Assembly (NCBI GenBank): GCA_017541465.1
Contig: JAFXYZ010000009.1
Location: forward strand, 48,157 to 112,156
Reading direction: 5' to 3'
Length of the DNA stretch: 64,000 nucleotides
Source of the DNA: a bacterium
GTDB taxonomy: Bacteria; Cyanobacteriota; Vampirovibrionia; Gastranaerophilales; Gastranaerophilaceae
Shown here in pieces: positions 25,301 through 33,226 of the stretch. Position 1 is the first letter of the stretch. Each line of letters begins with the position of its first letter. The position numbers and the translations under genes were made by a program. Under the pieces are notes generated by a model. That model had not been told where the DNA came from and searched no databases. It was given only the letters and a program-made list of their open reading frames with translations.

Positions 25301-26734
25301 ATGATAACATTTATAGTCGGTTTGTTGATATTATTTTTTGGTTGGCTGTTTTATTCAAACTACGTTGAGAAGCAGTTTGGACTTACAGATGAGCCGACAC
25401 CTGCCGTCAAAAACTCTGACGGAGTTGATTTTATCCCCTTATCAGAAAAAAGGAATATGCTCATTCATCTTCTCAATATTGCAGGCATGGGACCGATTTT
25501 AGGGGCAATTCAGGGAATTTTATTCGGACCGATAGCCTTTATCCTCATTCCTTTAGGCTGCGTGCTTATGGGCGGTGTTCACGACTATTTCGCTGGAATG
25601 CTTTCCGTTCGGCATAACGGTGCTCAAATCACTTCGCTTATTAAAACATATCTCGGTGAAAACTGTTTCAGAGTTTTCATTCTGATAGTTTCCGTAATGT
25701 TAATTCTTCTGACCTCTGTTTTTGTCTATACGGCAGGGGATTTAATGGCAGAAAGATTCTTTCATCAGACTGATTTCACACTTTCAAATAAAATTGTAAT
25801 TGTTATATATTCTGTTATTGCGCTATATTATGTCCTCGCAACCCTGTTCCCGATTGATAAAATCATAGGCAGGTTTTATCCTTTCTTCGGATTTTTGCTT
25901 CTGACAGGAACCGCACTTGTATTTTGCGGATTTTTCACTCATGGTATAAATATTCACGAAATAGATTTTCGAGCAATGAACGAACACCCGATGAAACTTG
26001 CGATTATTCCTGTTTTCTTTATGACTGTGAGCTGCGGACTGTTGTCAGGGTTTCATTCAACTCAGGCAACGATTATTTCAAGAACAATATCCTCTCAAAA
26101 AGAAGGGAAAAAGGTATTTTACGGAATGATGTGCCTTGAATCCCTTATTGCTATGATTTGGGCAGCAGGCTGTATGCACGTTTATTCTCTGAACCTTGTT
26201 CCACAAAATATGATTGGAACGATTAATGTAGTCAATACTGTAGCAAACACTTTTGTTCTGCCGATTTTAACTTATGTTGTAACGATTGCGGTTGTAGTTC
26301 TTCCCATAACTTCAGGCGATACAGCGCTTAGGGATTTAAGAATGATTATAGCGGAAGCCATAAATTCTGATCAGAAAATCATCAAAAACAGACTTATGAT
26401 AATTATTCCGATAGCCGTTTTGGTTGTAGGTATAGTTCTCTGGTCAAAAATGGGCGCAGACAGTTTTTCGAGGATTTGGAGATACTTTAATTTTGTAAAC
26501 CAGCTTATTGCAATTCCGACGTTTTTATATGCAACTGTTTATTTGTTTAAGAATAAGAAGAATTATTTTATAACGCTTATCCCCGGACTGTTTTATATCT
26601 ATATCACAATGTCGTTTATCCTGAGCGCAAAAATCGGGTTCGGTTTAAATTGGACAATATCAAATATTTCCGCAATACTCTTAACCCTGCTCTCTTTGTT
26701 CGCACTTTGGAAGTACAGACTGAGAGAAGAATAA
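25301..26734 (+). CDS. CstA-like peptide/pyruvate transporter
   Basis: A 477-residue polytopic membrane protein, about 12-14 helices. Its N-terminal half has the CstA motifs: DGVDFIPLSEKRNMLIHLLNI then AGMGPILGAI, and VHDYFAGMLSVRHNG. CstA proteins take up peptides or pyruvate under carbon starvation. It is shorter than the roughly 700-residue enterobacterial CstA and resembles the compact form found in anaerobes. ATG 25301 follows GGGGAG at 8-10 bases; the GTG at 25286 overlaps that site. A possible regulatory hairpin lies in the leader. Confidence 0.88.
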   Translation: MITFIVGLLILFFGWLFYSNYVEKQFGLTDEPTPAVKNSDGVDFIPLSEKRNMLIHLLNIAGMGPILGAIQGILFGPIAFILIPLGCVLMGGVHDYFAGMLSVRHNGAQITSLIKTYLGENCFRVFILIVSVMLILLTSVFVYTAGDLMAERFFHQTDFTLSNKIVIVIYSVIALYYVLATLFPIDKIIGRFYPFFGFLLLTGTALVFCGFFTHGINIHEIDFRAMNEHPMKLAIIPVFFMTVSCGLLSGFHSTQATIISRTISSQKEGKKVFYGMMCLESLIAMIWAAGCMHVYSLNLVPQNMIGTINVVNTVANTFVLPILTYVVTIAVVVLPITSGDTALRDLRMIIAEAINSDQKIIKNRLMIIIPIAVLVVGIVLWSKMGADSFSRIWRYFNFVNQLIAIPTFLYATVYLFKNKKNYFITLIPGLFYIYITMSFILSAKIGFGLNWTISNISAILLTLLSLFALWKYRLREE

Positions 26735-26742
26735 TTAAAATC

Positions 26743-26771
26743 TTGATATAACCCGGATAATTAATTATAAT
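26743..26771 (+). promoter_or_regulatory. Leaderless-type promoter of ruvC
   Basis: TTGATA (26743-26748), 17-base spacer and perfect TATAAT (26766-26771); the ATG at 26778 is exactly at the expected transcription start. No Shine-Dalgarno site is present. Confidence 0.75.
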
Positions 26772-26777
26772 AGATAT

Positions 26778-27266
26778 ATGAAAATTATGGGGATTGATCC
26801 CGGCTTGGCGATAGTCGGTTACAGTTTAATAGACAACGGGGAAGATGAAAAACGGCTTCTTGTTTCGGGTTCGATACAAACCGACAAGAACAAGAATGAT
26901 GCCGAGCGTCTTTGCGAGATTATGTCCGATATGGATGCCCTGCTTGACCAATTAAACCCTGACTGCGTTGCGGTTGAAAAACTCTATTATTCCTCAAACA
27001 TCAAAACGGCAACTCAGGTTGCACAGGCAAAGGGAGTAATTTTAGCTGCACTTGCGAAACACAAGATTCCCTATACCGAATACACCCCGACTTCAGTGAA
27101 ACAGGTCATCACAGGGTACGGAAAAGCCTCAAAAACCGAGGTTGCACAGGCGGTAAAGATGTCGGTATCCTACCAGACCTTCCCGAAACTCGATGATACG
27201 GTGGATTCTATCGCGATTGCGCTGTGCCATTCAAGAAACCTGATTGGAGACATGAAAAATGGATAA
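26778..27266 (+). CDS. ruvC: Holliday junction endonuclease RuvC
   Basis: 162 residues, normal size. Acidic catalytic residues are in place: GIDPGLAIVGY at the start, AVEKLYYSSN in the middle and KLDDTVDSIAIALCH near the end. RuvC cuts Holliday junctions together with RuvAB. It overlaps the next membrane-protein gene by 8 bases. The gene is preceded by a strong promoter with no leader. Confidence 0.95.
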   Translation: MKIMGIDPGLAIVGYSLIDNGEDEKRLLVSGSIQTDKNKNDAERLCEIMSDMDALLDQLNPDCVAVEKLYYSSNIKTATQVAQAKGVILAALAKHKIPYTEYTPTSVKQVITGYGKASKTEVAQAVKMSVSYQTFPKLDDTVDSIAIALCHSRNLIGDMKNG

Positions 27267-27675
27267 AGCACTCAACAAACAGATTATCACGAATGAGGCT
27301 ATCGCCGGAATTATTCTGGGCATTTTTGGTGCAATTCCTGTGATTAACGTTCTCGCCCTGTTTGCTCTCTTTACTCTGACAGGTATTTGGGCACTCAGAC
27401 AGTATCTTGTGAGAGAAAAAAGAGAACTTGAAATAAGAGAAACGGCAATACTTTCGGCAGGCGGAGGTATTATTGCTTCCTTCTGCGCCTGCATTGTATT
27501 TATTCCCGTATCTCTTTTATTCAATGTTTACGGCTTTTCAGATTTATTAAACGGGGTAAACCTGCTTGTATTAATCTTTTTATCGTTCTTTTTCTCTTTA
27601 ATCTGTGCTATGACAAATGCTTTTGTCGGCTCAGTATTCATCTATGTTTACAACACATTTAACAAACAGAGGTAA
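27259..27675 (+). CDS. Small four-helix membrane protein, unknown
   Basis: 138 residues with about four hydrophobic helices (roughly 13-34, 35-50, 65-88, 100-128). A charged segment (REKRELEIRE) lies between the second and third. No family recognised. It overlaps ruvC by 8 bases and is followed 2 bases later by mtnA, so it is in the middle of an operon. GGAGA inside ruvC serves as its ribosome binding site. Confidence 0.75.
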   Translation: MDKALNKQIITNEAIAGIILGIFGAIPVINVLALFALFTLTGIWALRQYLVREKRELEIRETAILSAGGGIIASFCACIVFIPVSLLFNVYGFSDLLNGVNLLVLIFLSFFFSLICAMTNAFVGSVFIYVYNTFNKQR

Positions 27676-27677
27676 TT

Positions 27678-28733
27678 ATGGCTTTTGAATCAAAAATTAA
27701 AACTATCGAATGGGTAAACAACGCGTCAAAAATGATAGACCAGACAATTTTGCCCTATGAATTTAAGACTGTCGAGGTCACAACAACAGAGGGAATGTAT
27801 TTTGCAATTAAAGATATGATAGTAAGAGGCGCGCCCGCCATAGGAATTGCAGGAGCTCACGGGGTTGCACTCAGCGCACTTGAATTAAAAGACAAGAATT
27901 TATCATACTCTGAATTTATCTCTGAGCTTGAAAAGAAGGGTGAATACTTAAAATCTTCAAGACCGACTGCGGTTAATCTTCAGTGGGCAGTAGATAAACA
28001 GCTTGAACTTGCGAAGAAAGAAGAAATGCCTGTCGGAAAACTCGTTGATTTATTAATTCAAAACGCAGTCAAAATGGAAAATGAAGATATTGAAATAAAC
28101 AAAAAAATGGGTGATTACGGCGCTGAGGTTGTACCAAAAGGCGCAACTATTCTAACCCACTGCAACGCAGGGGCTTTAGCTACTGTAGGATATGGCACTG
28201 CACTCGGTGTAATCAGAAGCGCGTATGCTAAAGATAACACAATTAAAGTTTTTGCCGATGAAACACGCCCCCGTCAGCAGGGCGCAAGGCTCACCACATG
28301 GGAGCTCACTCAGGACGGAATTCCTACAACCTTAATCACAGACGGCATGTGCTCTTATTTTATGTCAAAAGGTATGATAAATATGGTCGTTGTCGGCGCT
28401 GACAGAATTGCCGCAAACGGTGACACCGCAAACAAAATCGGAACATATACGGTTGCAATAAGTGCAAAATACCATAATGTACCGTTTTATATCGCTGCAC
28501 CGCTTTCAACAATTGATATTTCTATTAAATCAGGAAAAGAAATCCCGATTGAAGAACGTTCTCACGAGGAAGTAACCCACATAAACGGCAAAAGAGTATG
28601 CGCTGAAGGGGTAAACATAATAAATCCGGGGTTCGATGTCACACCACATGAGCTTATCTCGGGGATAATAACCGAAAAGGGCATTCTGAGACCTGATTTT
28701 ACCGAATCCATCAGAAAAGCCTTCGGGAAATAA
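27678..28733 (+). CDS. mtnA: Methylthioribose-1-phosphate isomerase
   Basis: 351 residues. MtnA converts 5-methylthioribose 1-phosphate to the ribulose form in methionine salvage. Hallmarks: MIVRGAPAIGIAGAHG, then LTHCNAGALATVGYGTALG with the catalytic Cys, VFADETRPRQQGARLT, and GADRIAANGDTANKIGTY with the catalytic Asp. eIF2B-like fold without the extra eukaryotic domains. No other methionine-salvage gene is nearby. AGAGG precedes the ATG. Its stop codon directly abuts the stop of the convergent ABC permease. Confidence 0.95.
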   Translation: MAFESKIKTIEWVNNASKMIDQTILPYEFKTVEVTTTEGMYFAIKDMIVRGAPAIGIAGAHGVALSALELKDKNLSYSEFISELEKKGEYLKSSRPTAVNLQWAVDKQLELAKKEEMPVGKLVDLLIQNAVKMENEDIEINKKMGDYGAEVVPKGATILTHCNAGALATVGYGTALGVIRSAYAKDNTIKVFADETRPRQQGARLTTWELTQDGIPTTLITDGMCSYFMSKGMINMVVVGADRIAANGDTANKIGTYTVAISAKYHNVPFYIAAPLSTIDISIKSGKEIPIEERSHEEVTHINGKRVCAEGVNIINPGFDVTPHELISGIITEKGILRPDFTESIRKAFGK

Positions 28734-29555
28734 TTATTCTTTAAGACTTCCCGAGAGCAGGTCGTTGATAAAGAATTTGCGCCCGAGCAGGAACACGCAG
28801 ATAGCGGGAACAGTGCAAACCGCACTAAAAGCCATAAGCTGCGCCCACTCCGTTGTTTCCCTGAAACTGCCTTTAAACTCTGCGAGCGCAACGGGGAGTG
28901 TCTTTATCGCCTCAGAGCTTGTGACGATTAAAGGCCACATAAAGCTGTTCCAGGTGGTGATAAAAGTAAAAATACCGAGAGTAATGAGCGCGGGAGTTGC
29001 AAGCGGAAGAGCTATTTTGACAAAAATTTCCCAGTTTGAGCACCCGTCCATTCTCGCGGAATTTTCAAGTTCGGAAGGAAAAGACTGAAACCACTGGCGC
29101 ATCAGAAAAACCCCAAAACCTCCGAAGAGCCCCGGAATAATAAGCGCCTGGTAGGTGTTTATCCAGTGAAGCTGCTTCATAACGAAAAAGAGGGGAATGA
29201 TATTGACCTGAGGCGGTATCATCATTGAAATCAAAATCAAAACAAACAACGGCTCTTTAAACCTGAAATTAAGTCTTGCAAACGCAAACCCTGCCATAGC
29301 AGAAATAATCACCTGCCCGACAGTCGTCAGTGTTGCGACAAAAAAGGAATTAAAAAAACATCTTAAAATATCGGAGTTTTTAAAAACGTGCCTCCAGCCT
29401 TCAAGAGTGAAGGGCGAGGGAAGTAAACCGAAGTTTTTAAAAATCTGCTCTTCGGTCATAAAGGAAAGAGAGAGCATATACAAAAACGGCAGCACCATTG
29501 AAACAGCGCCGATTATAAGCACGAAATATCCGAAGATTTTAAAACTTTTTTCCAT
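28734..29555 (-). CDS. Carbohydrate ABC transporter permease (MalG/UgpE type)
   Basis: 273 residues with six predicted helices. The binding-protein-dependent permease EAA loop is present (ELENSARMDGCSNWEIFVKIALP). The N-terminus (MVLPFLYMLSLSFMTEEQIF) matches the second permease of sugar or glycerol-3-phosphate importers. The partner permease, binding protein and ATPase are not adjacent, so it is an orphan here. There is no spacer to mtnA at the stop codons. A TATAAT on the minus strand is placed for a leaderless start. Confidence 0.88.
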   Translation of the reverse strand: MEKSFKIFGYFVLIIGAVSMVLPFLYMLSLSFMTEEQIFKNFGLLPSPFTLEGWRHVFKNSDILRCFFNSFFVATLTTVGQVIISAMAGFAFARLNFRFKEPLFVLILISMMIPPQVNIIPLFFVMKQLHWINTYQALIIPGLFGGFGVFLMRQWFQSFPSELENSARMDGCSNWEIFVKIALPLATPALITLGIFTFITTWNSFMWPLIVTSSEAIKTLPVALAEFKGSFRETTEWAQLMAFSAVCTVPAICVFLLGRKFFINDLLSGSLKE

Positions 29556-29561
29556 ACTTTT

Positions 29562-29567
29562 ATTATA
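29562..29567 (-). promoter_or_regulatory. -10 box placed for leaderless start of the ABC permease
   Basis: Perfect TATAAT on the minus strand, 6 bases before the ATG at 29555, with no Shine-Dalgarno site. The -35 region is poor. Confidence 0.5.
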
Positions 29568-29819
29568 AAGGAATTTTAAAATTCGGCTCTAATTTAATAT
29601 TATGAATTTTTATTAAGAAAAAATAATTCCGTTTTTTAAGATGACCAGCGAGTTTTCGGAAAGGAAAAGAAATTTAATAAAAAAATCAGAGTATATACGT
29701 TATATATATTTTCTCATGTGGAAATTATAAAGTATAGCCAATTCTCTTTATTACTTATTTCCTTCACTCCTTTTCTCCATAACAAAAACTGTGGTCGCGA
29801 TGCGACCTTTTTTTTTGAA

Positions 29820-30058
29820 ATTCCGTACGGACAAAACGAAGTGAGTCCGGGTAGCGAACAGAATGAGCCGACTAGGGCAAAGCCCGTAAGGCGAATTCTT
29901 GTGAGCGTAAAGGAATTTCAAAATAGCGGCATAAAAACATTTTACAAAGACAGCGAAAAACCGGACGGACGAAGTCGAGTGAAACGAGCGAGTCCGGGGA
30001 GCGAGTGCGAAGTTGACGACATCAACGAGCGCAAAGGGTTTTCAAGACAGCGGAATAT
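29820..30058. repeat. Mosaic intergenic repeat, two adjoining units
   Basis: The gap 29556-30058 holds no credible gene. Its first part is AT-rich. From about 29820 it is a GC-richer mosaic of short phrases: TACGGACAAAACGAAGTG, GAGTCCGGGTAGCG, then CAAAGACAGCGAAAAACC, GGACGGACGAAGTCGAGTG, GAGTCCGGGGAGCGAG and finally TTTTCAAGACAGCGGA. The same phrases recur at 41829-41990, 55453-55575 (inverted) and 56358-56540 (inverted), so it is a dispersed element. A 123-codon reading frame across it is composed of repeat and is not called. Confidence 0.7.
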
Positions 30059-30754
30059 CTATTTCACCTCAGCAGGCACTTCTTCCTGACTTTTTACGTA
30101 CTCATAGCCTGTCATTTTGGCTATTTTTGTGCACCATTCGTCGATTATTTCGTCATAGCTCTGGTCGTAGGAAATCACATCCCCAAGTTCAACCTTAACG
30201 GGTTTTCTGTTAAAAGGATTATGATTTGATGTTTCAAGCCCGGTAATTGCCATCGGAACGATATTGACTTTCATCTGTTTTGCAAGCACGGCAAAACCTT
30301 TGTTGATGTTTTCGAGTTTTTTATTCCGTACTCTCTCTCCCTGAGGGAAAATACCGAGGTGCCATTTTTCTGTTTTACAGATGTCTATTGCGGTTTTCAT
30401 AGTAGAAACTTCAAGTTTTTCTCTGTTTACTGCAAAACAGGCGAGCCAGTCGAGCAAATATGCAAGTATCGGGTTTTCAAAAAGTTCTTTTTTACCCATA
30501 TAGGCAATGGGCATATCCATAAACTCACCCGAAATAAACGGGTCGCAAAGCGAGGTATGGTTTGGGGCAATAATAAATTTTCCGCTTTTTGGAATCTTTT
30601 CCTGACCTACAAATTCTATTTTATAAAAAAGTCTGAAAAGTGTTTTAACTGTAACCAATCTTCCGAAAAGCTGAAATTTGTATTTACCTTCGGAAAAGTC
30701 CTCTATCGTTCTTCTTGTATAGTTTTTCTTCTGTTTTGTATCTGATTTTGCCAT
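30059..30754 (-). CDS. 1-acyl-glycerol-3-phosphate acyltransferase (PlsC-like), second copy
   Basis: 231 residues. PlsC motifs: NHTSLCDPF (HX4D), AVNREKLEVS and IFPQGERVRN. It transfers acyl groups to lysophosphatidic acid at the inner membrane. It is a diverged paralogue of the gene directly upstream, with the start ATG overlapping that gene's stop (TAATG). Its stop codon lies at the border of the mosaic repeat. Either copy could have another acceptor. Confidence 0.88.
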   Translation of the reverse strand: MAKSDTKQKKNYTRRTIEDFSEGKYKFQLFGRLVTVKTLFRLFYKIEFVGQEKIPKSGKFIIAPNHTSLCDPFISGEFMDMPIAYMGKKELFENPILAYLLDWLACFAVNREKLEVSTMKTAIDICKTEKWHLGIFPQGERVRNKKLENINKGFAVLAKQMKVNIVPMAITGLETSNHNPFNRKPVKVELGDVISYDQSYDEIIDEWCTKIAKMTGYEYVKSQEEVPAEVK

Positions 30755-31404
30755 TATGAAACAGGCTCCTTAGTCTTATTTTTAACATATTCAAATCCGG
30801 TCATTTCGCAGATAGCATTTGCCCATTTGTCGATGGCTTCTTCAACATTTTCGGAGTATTCTATGATTTTTCCAATTTTTATAGTCAGATGAGCATCATT
30901 AATATCCGCGCCGACAATAGAGACGGGAAGAATATCCGTTTTTGTTTTCTTTGAAATAACCGCAAATCCTTCAGAGAGATTTTCGAGCTTGCCGTTAGTA
31001 CATCTCGTACCCTGAGGAAACATAGCCAAATGCCATTTTGGGTGTTTTGCGATACTGAGTGCCGTTTTCATGGTTGAAATATCGGGTTTTTCTCTGTCAA
31101 CCGCAAATGCTGCGCACCAATTCATCAAAACCATAGACCAAAAAGTTTCAAACAGTTGTTTTTTCGCCATAAACGCAACGGGAACATTCACTGCTGCCGC
31201 AATCAAAAACGGGTCTGCACCTGAGATATGGTTTGCAACAACAATGAACCGTTTATCTTTCGGTATATTTTCCCTGCCTTCGATAGTTACGGGGCGGTGA
31301 AGTTTTGCCCAGCCTAGAACGCAAATATTTGAACAAATCCATTGAAAAAGCCTTCTCGGGCGATTAAGCTGTTTTTCTGTCAGTGTTGAAAATTTTGTTG
31401 CCAT
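30754..31404 (-). CDS. 1-acyl-glycerol-3-phosphate acyltransferase (PlsC-like), first copy
   Basis: 216 residues with NHISGADPF (HX4D), AVDREKPDIS and MFPQGTRCTN, the ordered PlsC acyltransferase motifs. It shares a common layout with the next gene, pointing to tandem duplication. A TATAAT on the minus strand and AGAGAG before the ATG suggest that it can be transcribed alone as well as from the upstream operon. It would act in phospholipid synthesis, with acceptor specificity unknown. Confidence 0.9.
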   Translation of the reverse strand: MATKFSTLTEKQLNRPRRLFQWICSNICVLGWAKLHRPVTIEGRENIPKDKRFIVVANHISGADPFLIAAAVNVPVAFMAKKQLFETFWSMVLMNWCAAFAVDREKPDISTMKTALSIAKHPKWHLAMFPQGTRCTNGKLENLSEGFAVISKKTKTDILPVSIVGADINDAHLTIKIGKIIEYSENVEEAIDKWANAICEMTGFEYVKNKTKEPVS

Positions 31405-31439
31405 TTGACTCTCTTTTCTATTTACCGCTTAATTATATC

Positions 31440-32396
31440 TCAATCATGGCAAAAGCGCCAACAGTTAACAATTGAGTTACCGACAATAACATTTTTCGGT
31501 TTCTGAAGGGCACAAATTTCCGTTTTCTCTGAGCATCTCGGCTCAAACGGACAGCCTGAAAATATTTCCCGTATTGAAGGCGGCTGACCTTCTATTGTTT
31601 CAAGTTTAGTTGTTGAAAGTGTCGGAAGCGATTTTAAAAGCGCCTTTGTATACGGGTGTTTCGGGTTATCAAAAAGCTCTTTTGACTTTGAATTTTCAAC
31701 GATATGCCCTGCGTACATAACCGCAATATCATCTGAGTTCTGAGACACAAGCGCAAGGTTGTGAGAAATAAGAATTATTGAAGTAGAATATTCCTTCTGA
31801 ATTTCAGAGAGCAAATCCATAATCTGCGCCTGAACGGTTACGTCAAGCGCCGTTGTAGGCTCATCTGCGATGATTACGGGCGCACTCGTTGCTATTGCCA
31901 TGGCAATAATAACTCTCTGACGCATCCCGCCTGAAAATTCATGGGGATAATTGTTCAGTCTTTCTTTTGCCCTCGGTATTTTGACCTGTTCTAAAACCTC
32001 AATAGCGGCTCTGTCGGCCTCTTTTCCCTTTAAGCCCTTATGAATTTCCAAAATTTCTTTTATCTGGTTTCCGATTGAATAGAGCGGGTTTAAAGAGGTC
32101 ATCGGCTCCTGGGGAATGTAGGCAATTTCCTTCCCTCTAATCTTCTGCATTCTGTTTTCGGTTAGTGAGAGCAGATTTTCGCCGTTATAGAGTATTTCGC
32201 CCGAAAGAATTTTTGCACTGTTCGGAAGAAGTCTGATGACAGACATTGCACTCATCGTTTTGCCGCAGCCCGATTCCCCGACAATTGCAAGCGTCTTTCC
32301 CTTTTCAAGAGACAGGTTAATATCATAGAGCGCCTGAAAATCTCTGCCCTGTAAATTAAAAGCCAAATTAAGATTTTTAATTTCCAAAATATTCAT
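31440..32396 (-). CDS. Oligopeptide/dipeptide ABC transporter ATPase (OppD/DppD type)
   Basis: 318 residues. Walker A GESGCGKT, Q-loop PQEPMTSLNP, signature FSGGMRQRV and Walker B VIIADEPTTAL are intact. The C-terminal oligopeptide-transporter extension CPFEPRCS followed by further Cys residues, typical of OppD/DppD with an iron-sulfur-like site, is present. No permease or binding protein is adjacent, so partners are elsewhere. Its ATG overlaps the dapF stop (TAATG), so expression follows dapF. Confidence 0.92.
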   Translation of the reverse strand: MNILEIKNLNLAFNLQGRDFQALYDINLSLEKGKTLAIVGESGCGKTMSAMSVIRLLPNSAKILSGEILYNGENLLSLTENRMQKIRGKEIAYIPQEPMTSLNPLYSIGNQIKEILEIHKGLKGKEADRAAIEVLEQVKIPRAKERLNNYPHEFSGGMRQRVIIAMAIATSAPVIIADEPTTALDVTVQAQIMDLLSEIQKEYSTSIILISHNLALVSQNSDDIAVMYAGHIVENSKSKELFDNPKHPYTKALLKSLPTLSTTKLETIEGQPPSIREIFSGCPFEPRCSEKTEICALQKPKNVIVGNSIVNCWRFCHD

Positions 32397-33226
32397 TAAA
32401 CATCTATCTCGCCCGTAAAGACAAAGTCGGCGCTGCCTGTCATATAAATATCATTAGCGCCGTCCCATTCGATTGTCAAGGCACCCCCGGGCAGGTTCAC
32501 TTTAACTATATCTTTGCACCTTCCGTTTAAAATTGCGGCGACCGTTGATGCGCAGGCACCCGTTCCGCAGGCAAGAGTAATACCGCAGCCTCTTTCCCAG
32601 ACATCGAGGTTAATTTCGTGCTCATTTAAAATTTTGATGAATTCAACATTGACTTTTTCGGGAAACAGAGGATGGTGCTCTATTTCGGAGCCATAGGTTT
32701 TAGCAAGTGCTTTTGTGTCTTCCTCCGTAAAGATAACACAGTGGGGATTGCCCATACTGACAGCATTTCCAATAAAAGTTCTTTCCTTTAAAGGTATTTC
32801 AAAATTGAGATTTTTTTCGGTCAGAACAGGAATTTTTTTTGGCTCAAGAACGGGTTTTGACATATTAACCTTAACCCTTTTGTCCTCTAAAATTTCAGGG
32901 ATAATTACCCCTGCTTTTGTGTCAACAGAGAATTTTTTCTTGTTGACTAAGCCTTTTTCATAGACGTATCTTGCAAAACACCTTATTCCGTTTCCGCACA
33001 TCTGGGCTATTGTTCCGTCAGAGTTGAAGAAAAACCAGCCGATGTCGGTTTCTTTGGTGTTTGGATTTACGATTATAAGCCCGTCTGCGCCTATTCCAAA
33101 GTTACGGTTACAAAGACGAAGCGCTAATTCACCATCTTTAAGCGGGCTTTTTAAGTATTCATCATAACCGAGGATAACAAAATCGTTTCCGAGCCCCTGC
33201 ATTTTGGTAAATTTCAGTTTCGCCAT
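32396..33226 (-). CDS. dapF: Diaminopimelate epimerase
   Basis: 276 residues. DapF converts LL- to meso-diaminopimelate for lysine and peptidoglycan. FTKMQGLGNDFVI at the start, the first catalytic cysteine in MCGNGIRCFARYV, and the second in ITLACGTGACAS are all present. It implies meso-DAP peptidoglycan. It overlaps the upstream GH10-like gene (TAATG) and the downstream ATPase gene in the same way, so the five genes are translationally coupled. Confidence 0.96.
   Translation of the reverse strand: MAKLKFTKMQGLGNDFVILGYDEYLKSPLKDGELALRLCNRNFGIGADGLIIVNPNTKETDIGWFFFNSDGTIAQMCGNGIRCFARYVYEKGLVNKKKFSVDTKAGVIIPEILEDKRVKVNMSKPVLEPKKIPVLTEKNLNFEIPLKERTFIGNAVSMGNPHCVIFTEEDTKALAKTYGSEIEHHPLFPEKVNVEFIKILNEHEINLDVWERGCGITLACGTGACASTVAAILNGRCKDIVKVNLPGGALTIEWDGANDIYMTGSADFVFTGEIDV

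Noticed and set aside
29718..30089. A 123-codon plus-strand reading frame in the gap before the plsC genes
   Set aside because: It is built from the mosaic repeat, has no ribosome binding site, no domain, and runs into the antisense of plsC.
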